From NCBI GenBank assembly GCA_015056565.1, contig SVGB01000011.1, positions 1 through 64,000 on the forward strand: 64,000 bases of DNA. Direction: 5' to 3'. Shown here one piece after another: positions 62,008 through 64,000 of this stretch. This stretch comes from Butyrivibrio sp. GTDB taxonomy: Bacteria > Bacillota > Clostridia > Lachnospirales > Lachnospiraceae. Every line of letters starts with the position of its first letter. The stretch's first letter is position 1. The notes under the pieces are model-generated. The model was not told the origin of the DNA, made no database searches, and saw only the letters and a program-made list of their open reading frames with translations. Both the position numbers and the translations under genes were made by a program.

Positions 62008-62020
62008 TAGCCTGCGTTTT
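61994..62020. terminator. Bidirectional terminator
   Basis: A 10-bp perfect stem (AAAACGCAGG / CCTGCGTTTT) with a 7-base loop, T-rich on both sides, lying between and overlapping the ends of two convergent genes. Confidence 0.88.
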
Positions 62021-62579
62021 TACTATATATGAAAAATCCTGCGTTAATTAAACACCCCATATTATTTAAATGATAATATAGCGAGACGTTATCAAAATCC
62101 TGCCAGTCAATGCCAAGATATTCAGACTTCAAAATGTTTATAAATTCAGAAATATCATCAGAATCGTATATCTCTCGATAAAAATTTACACGCGTATCAT
62201 TTTGATCAAAAACGTCTTGAGTTATCAGCTCATCTGTTTCAAACATTATTGAGTCAGCCACTATTTGCATATAACAAATCTCTTCATATGCATCATTTAC
62301 TTTTCCAGATTTATTGTATTCAACAAATTTGTCAAAACTGTTCTGCACTATTCTTAATCTTTTATCGATACGCGACCGCAGAACACGGTCTGATTTAATA
62401 TTTTCTACATCTGTAGAATATCTTTGATTAAGCTTTTGTGTTAATTCACAGTTTTTATTATCTTGTTCCGCCTTTTGTACTGCAATTGCACTTGCATGGG
62501 CTAGTGTATTTATGTTATTTATGCCATTTAAGTTTTGGATATGTGATTTTTGTACATAATAATCAATGCCTTTTCCCAT
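62004..62579 (-). CDS. Hypothetical protein
   Basis: 191 residues, soluble, charged and helical, with an Asn-rich start (IQNLNGINNINTLAHASAIA) and an acidic C-terminal half. No motif I recognise. GGAG lies 12 bases before the ATG, longer than usual. The last codons overlap those of the convergent small gene by 4 bases. Confidence 0.6.
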   Translation of the reverse strand: MGKGIDYYVQKSHIQNLNGINNINTLAHASAIAVQKAEQDNKNCELTQKLNQRYSTDVENIKSDRVLRSRIDKRLRIVQNSFDKFVEYNKSGKVNDAYEEICYMQIVADSIMFETDELITQDVFDQNDTRVNFYREIYDSDDISEFINILKSEYLGIDWQDFDNVSLYYHLNNMGCLINAGFFIYSKNAGY

Positions 62580-63081
62580 AAGTATCTAAGCTCCTTACTT
62601 ATGCTTATTATATCATACAGACCACTAGTTTCTTTTTTCTGCACAAGATATGCTACTGCCACAAAATACTATCCTCTTAAATGCCCATAGTCGTCTTCCG
62701 CGTAGGAACGCAATAATAATCGAAGGGTCCCGCCCTTCGTTATTGCGCATTATTAAAAAATAATAATGACTATTTTTTACTTTGGCAGCTCACTTACAAG
62801 AATAAATATTTAATAGCCAACTTTAATACATTAGTAGCCTACTTACAAGAGTACAGTTTTAATAGCGAACAATTTCCAATTTAAACAATAAAATTAGTCC
62901 ATATTTATTCTGGCATTTTCACCACCCCCATATCATAAAATAATATAGGGCGCAATACAGACAGGCAGAGCCCGTCTATGTGATTGCGTTCCTACGCGGA
63001 AGGCGAAAAACATTTGCCCGTCTATGTGATTGCGATCCTACACAGAAGACGAAAAGAACCTTTGCCCGAGCAAAAAGAAAA
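62580..63081. other. Gene-free stretch holding a MITE-like element and repeats
   Basis: 502 bases without a gene. It contains a 314-bp segment with 23-bp terminal inverted repeats (62692-63005), a 39-bp direct repeat pair (62971-63009 and 63017-63055), a diverged 35-bp pair (62787-62821 and 62836-62870), and a small hairpin CGAAGGG...CCCTTCG at about 62721-62739. AT-rich in the middle. Confidence 0.65.
62692..63005. mobile_element. MITE-like element with 23-bp terminal inverted repeats
   Basis: The ends CGTCTTCCGCGTAGGAACGC (62692) and its complement (ending 63005) match at 22 of 23 positions. The interior has no gene. Clear flanking target duplications were not found, and a third, direct copy of the right end at 63017-63055 argues that the element could instead be part of a repeat array. 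Confidence 0.5.
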
Positions 63082-63101
63082 CTCCGGCATTACTGCCAGA
63101 G
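63082..63101 (-). terminator. Terminator of the Abi gene
   Basis: An 8-bp stem with one mismatch (CTCTGGCA / TGCCGGAG), four-base loop, followed on the minus strand by TTTTCTTTTT. Confidence 0.75.
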
Positions 63102-63110
63102 CCTCTTGTA

Positions 63111-64000
63111 TTACAGTTTGGTGAGATTAAGCCAATTATTTTCATAGCCCATAATAGACATAACATCAGTATAGGATATAGTATGGAGCTGTTTCTTTAG
63201 CTTGTTAAACAGATTTTTCATGGAAGAAATGAATTCTTTAAAATCTGCCTTACTTAATAAAAGTGCAAACATGATTGCTAATGCATAGGCATCATTTGTT
63301 CCATATTTATATGAGCCATCTGGTGCACGGACAATACCAAGAACTGAAAAGTTACGTATGCTCTTAGTATGAATGCTTACTCTGAATCTTATATCGAAGA
63401 ATCTCTCATCATGCGCGCATTTGTTCCGGGCCAGCGCAAGCATATGCATAAACTTCCCAAGCTCATCAGGCTGTAAATGAAACTGTTGCGCAATCTGCGT
63501 CCTATCAGTGGGTTTGAGACAGTTGTAAAAGTTCTCTATCTTACCAAAAGTCAGGACATTGACCAAAACCCAGAGCGGAATGTATCCATGCTCAGTCATA
63601 TAATGCGTGACAACCTGATGGTGTTTATTCATCTGTCTGGCAATTTCCTGCTGAATATCCCCAATAAGTTTAATGGAACTTGAGATAGCCTTCTCTGATG
63701 AATCATCAAAGTTTTCAATCTTCAGGTAATTCTTATGTCCGTACTTTTCTGAAAACTCATGCGCTATAACAGTCTTAAATGAGTTTTCAAGCTTTAATAG
63801 CTGTTTAAGGTATATATTCCTAAGATCCCGGTCAAAACTATAAACAGCATAGACTTCATCAAAAGTCGTTCCCGGCTTGTATACTTCATTAGTTGTTGGT
63901 GTTGCAGGTGTTAAAAGGAATAAGTCCTTATATCCATTTATAACATTGTAATAGTTCTCACGTTCCAAAATCCTTATTGCCCTGGAGCCCTGAGATCCTT
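63111..64000 (-). CDS. Abi_2-type abortive infection protein (AbiD/AbiF), 5' end outside the window
   Basis: About 296 residues visible, frame open to the edge. The stretch AIRILERENYYNVINGY, RDLRNIYLKQLLKLENSFKT, PLWVLVNVLTFG and RNKCAHDERFFDIR matches the Abi_2 family; RNKCAHDER carries the R-x4-6-H signature of HEPN-type RNases. These proteins give phage resistance in lactococci and are common on mobile islands. The TTG at 63968 is an internal Leu codon because the conserved N-terminal region extends past it. Confidence 0.87.
   Translation of the reverse strand, partial: GSQGSRAIRILERENYYNVINGYKDLFLLTPATPTTNEVYKPGTTFDEVYAVYSFDRDLRNIYLKQLLKLENSFKTVIAHEFSEKYGHKNYLKIENFDDSSEKAISSSIKLIGDIQQEIARQMNKHHQVVTHYMTEHGYIPLWVLVNVLTFGKIENFYNCLKPTDRTQIAQQFHLQPDELGKFMHMLALARNKCAHDERFFDIRFRVSIHTKSIRNFSVLGIVRAPDGSYKYGTNDAYALAIMFALLLSKADFKEFISSMKNLFNKLKKQLHTISYTDVMSIMGYENNWLNLTKL

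Noticed and set aside
63969..64000. Abi gene starting at the TTG at 63968
   Set aside because: The frame is open through the edge and encodes the expected conserved N-terminal block upstream of that codon.

Overview
The window looks like chromosomal DNA of a Gram-positive, fibre-degrading Clostridia member of the family Lachnospiraceae, most likely Butyrivibrio or a close relative. Clues are the GH43/GH88/GH94 carbohydrate genes with YesM/YesN-type regulators, a DUF5722 protein, a T-box leader on a trp operon, an rpoD-dnaG-dgt operon, strong AGGAGG ribosome binding sites and many TTG starts. The assignment rests on gene content only. Almost everything is on the minus strand, so the text order below is roughly the reverse of transcription.

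Layout. 1-760: gene edge, a decayed gene (DUF5688-like start) and small repeats. 761-11506: a polysaccharide-use locus transcribed leftward as GH88, solute-binding lipoprotein, two permeases, sensor kinase, AraC-type response regulator, GH43, ROK sugar kinase and mannose-6-phosphate isomerase, ending at a clear terminator, with a divergent AraC regulator at 11507. 12307-17220: trpDCFBA behind a good promoter and a Trp T-box leader. 17236-23915: a giant internally duplicated HD-GYP protein, an old-yellow-enzyme/2-enoate-reductase type flavoprotein and a patatin. 23997-28144: a secreted protein, a membrane glycosyltransferase (GT39-like) and a DUF5722 protein. 28279-32357: truA, a GH94 phosphorylase and the RNase P RNA. 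32364-37662: GDP-mannose precursor genes (manC, manA), then a vWA lipoprotein, an ECF sigma factor and a probable membrane anti-sigma factor. 37809-39604: Rpn-type nuclease and a divergent trypsin-like lipoprotein. 39707-46730: dgt, dnaG, rpoD, trmK and a uridine-kinase-like gene as one operon. 46831-51272: two small proteins, a 193-bp palindrome and carB. 51289-60437: a signalling block with two GGDEF proteins and two hybrid kinases; the last kinase carries an inserted DegV (fatty-acid-binding) domain and an HPt domain. 60438-64000: repeats, duplicated tRNA 3' ends, and an AT-rich accessory segment with a signal peptidase variant, two unknown genes, a MITE-like element and an Abi gene running off the edge.

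Most notable: the kinase-REC-DegV-HPt fusion (51289-54702); the tandem HD-GYP protein with one dead copy (17236-20955); a GGGGACG repeat family, one copy of which lies in frame inside trmK (42071-42137); the 193-bp palindrome after carB; a structured-RNA candidate bounded by tRNA-like ends (60535-60790); and the vWA lipoprotein/ECF sigma/anti-sigma cassette.
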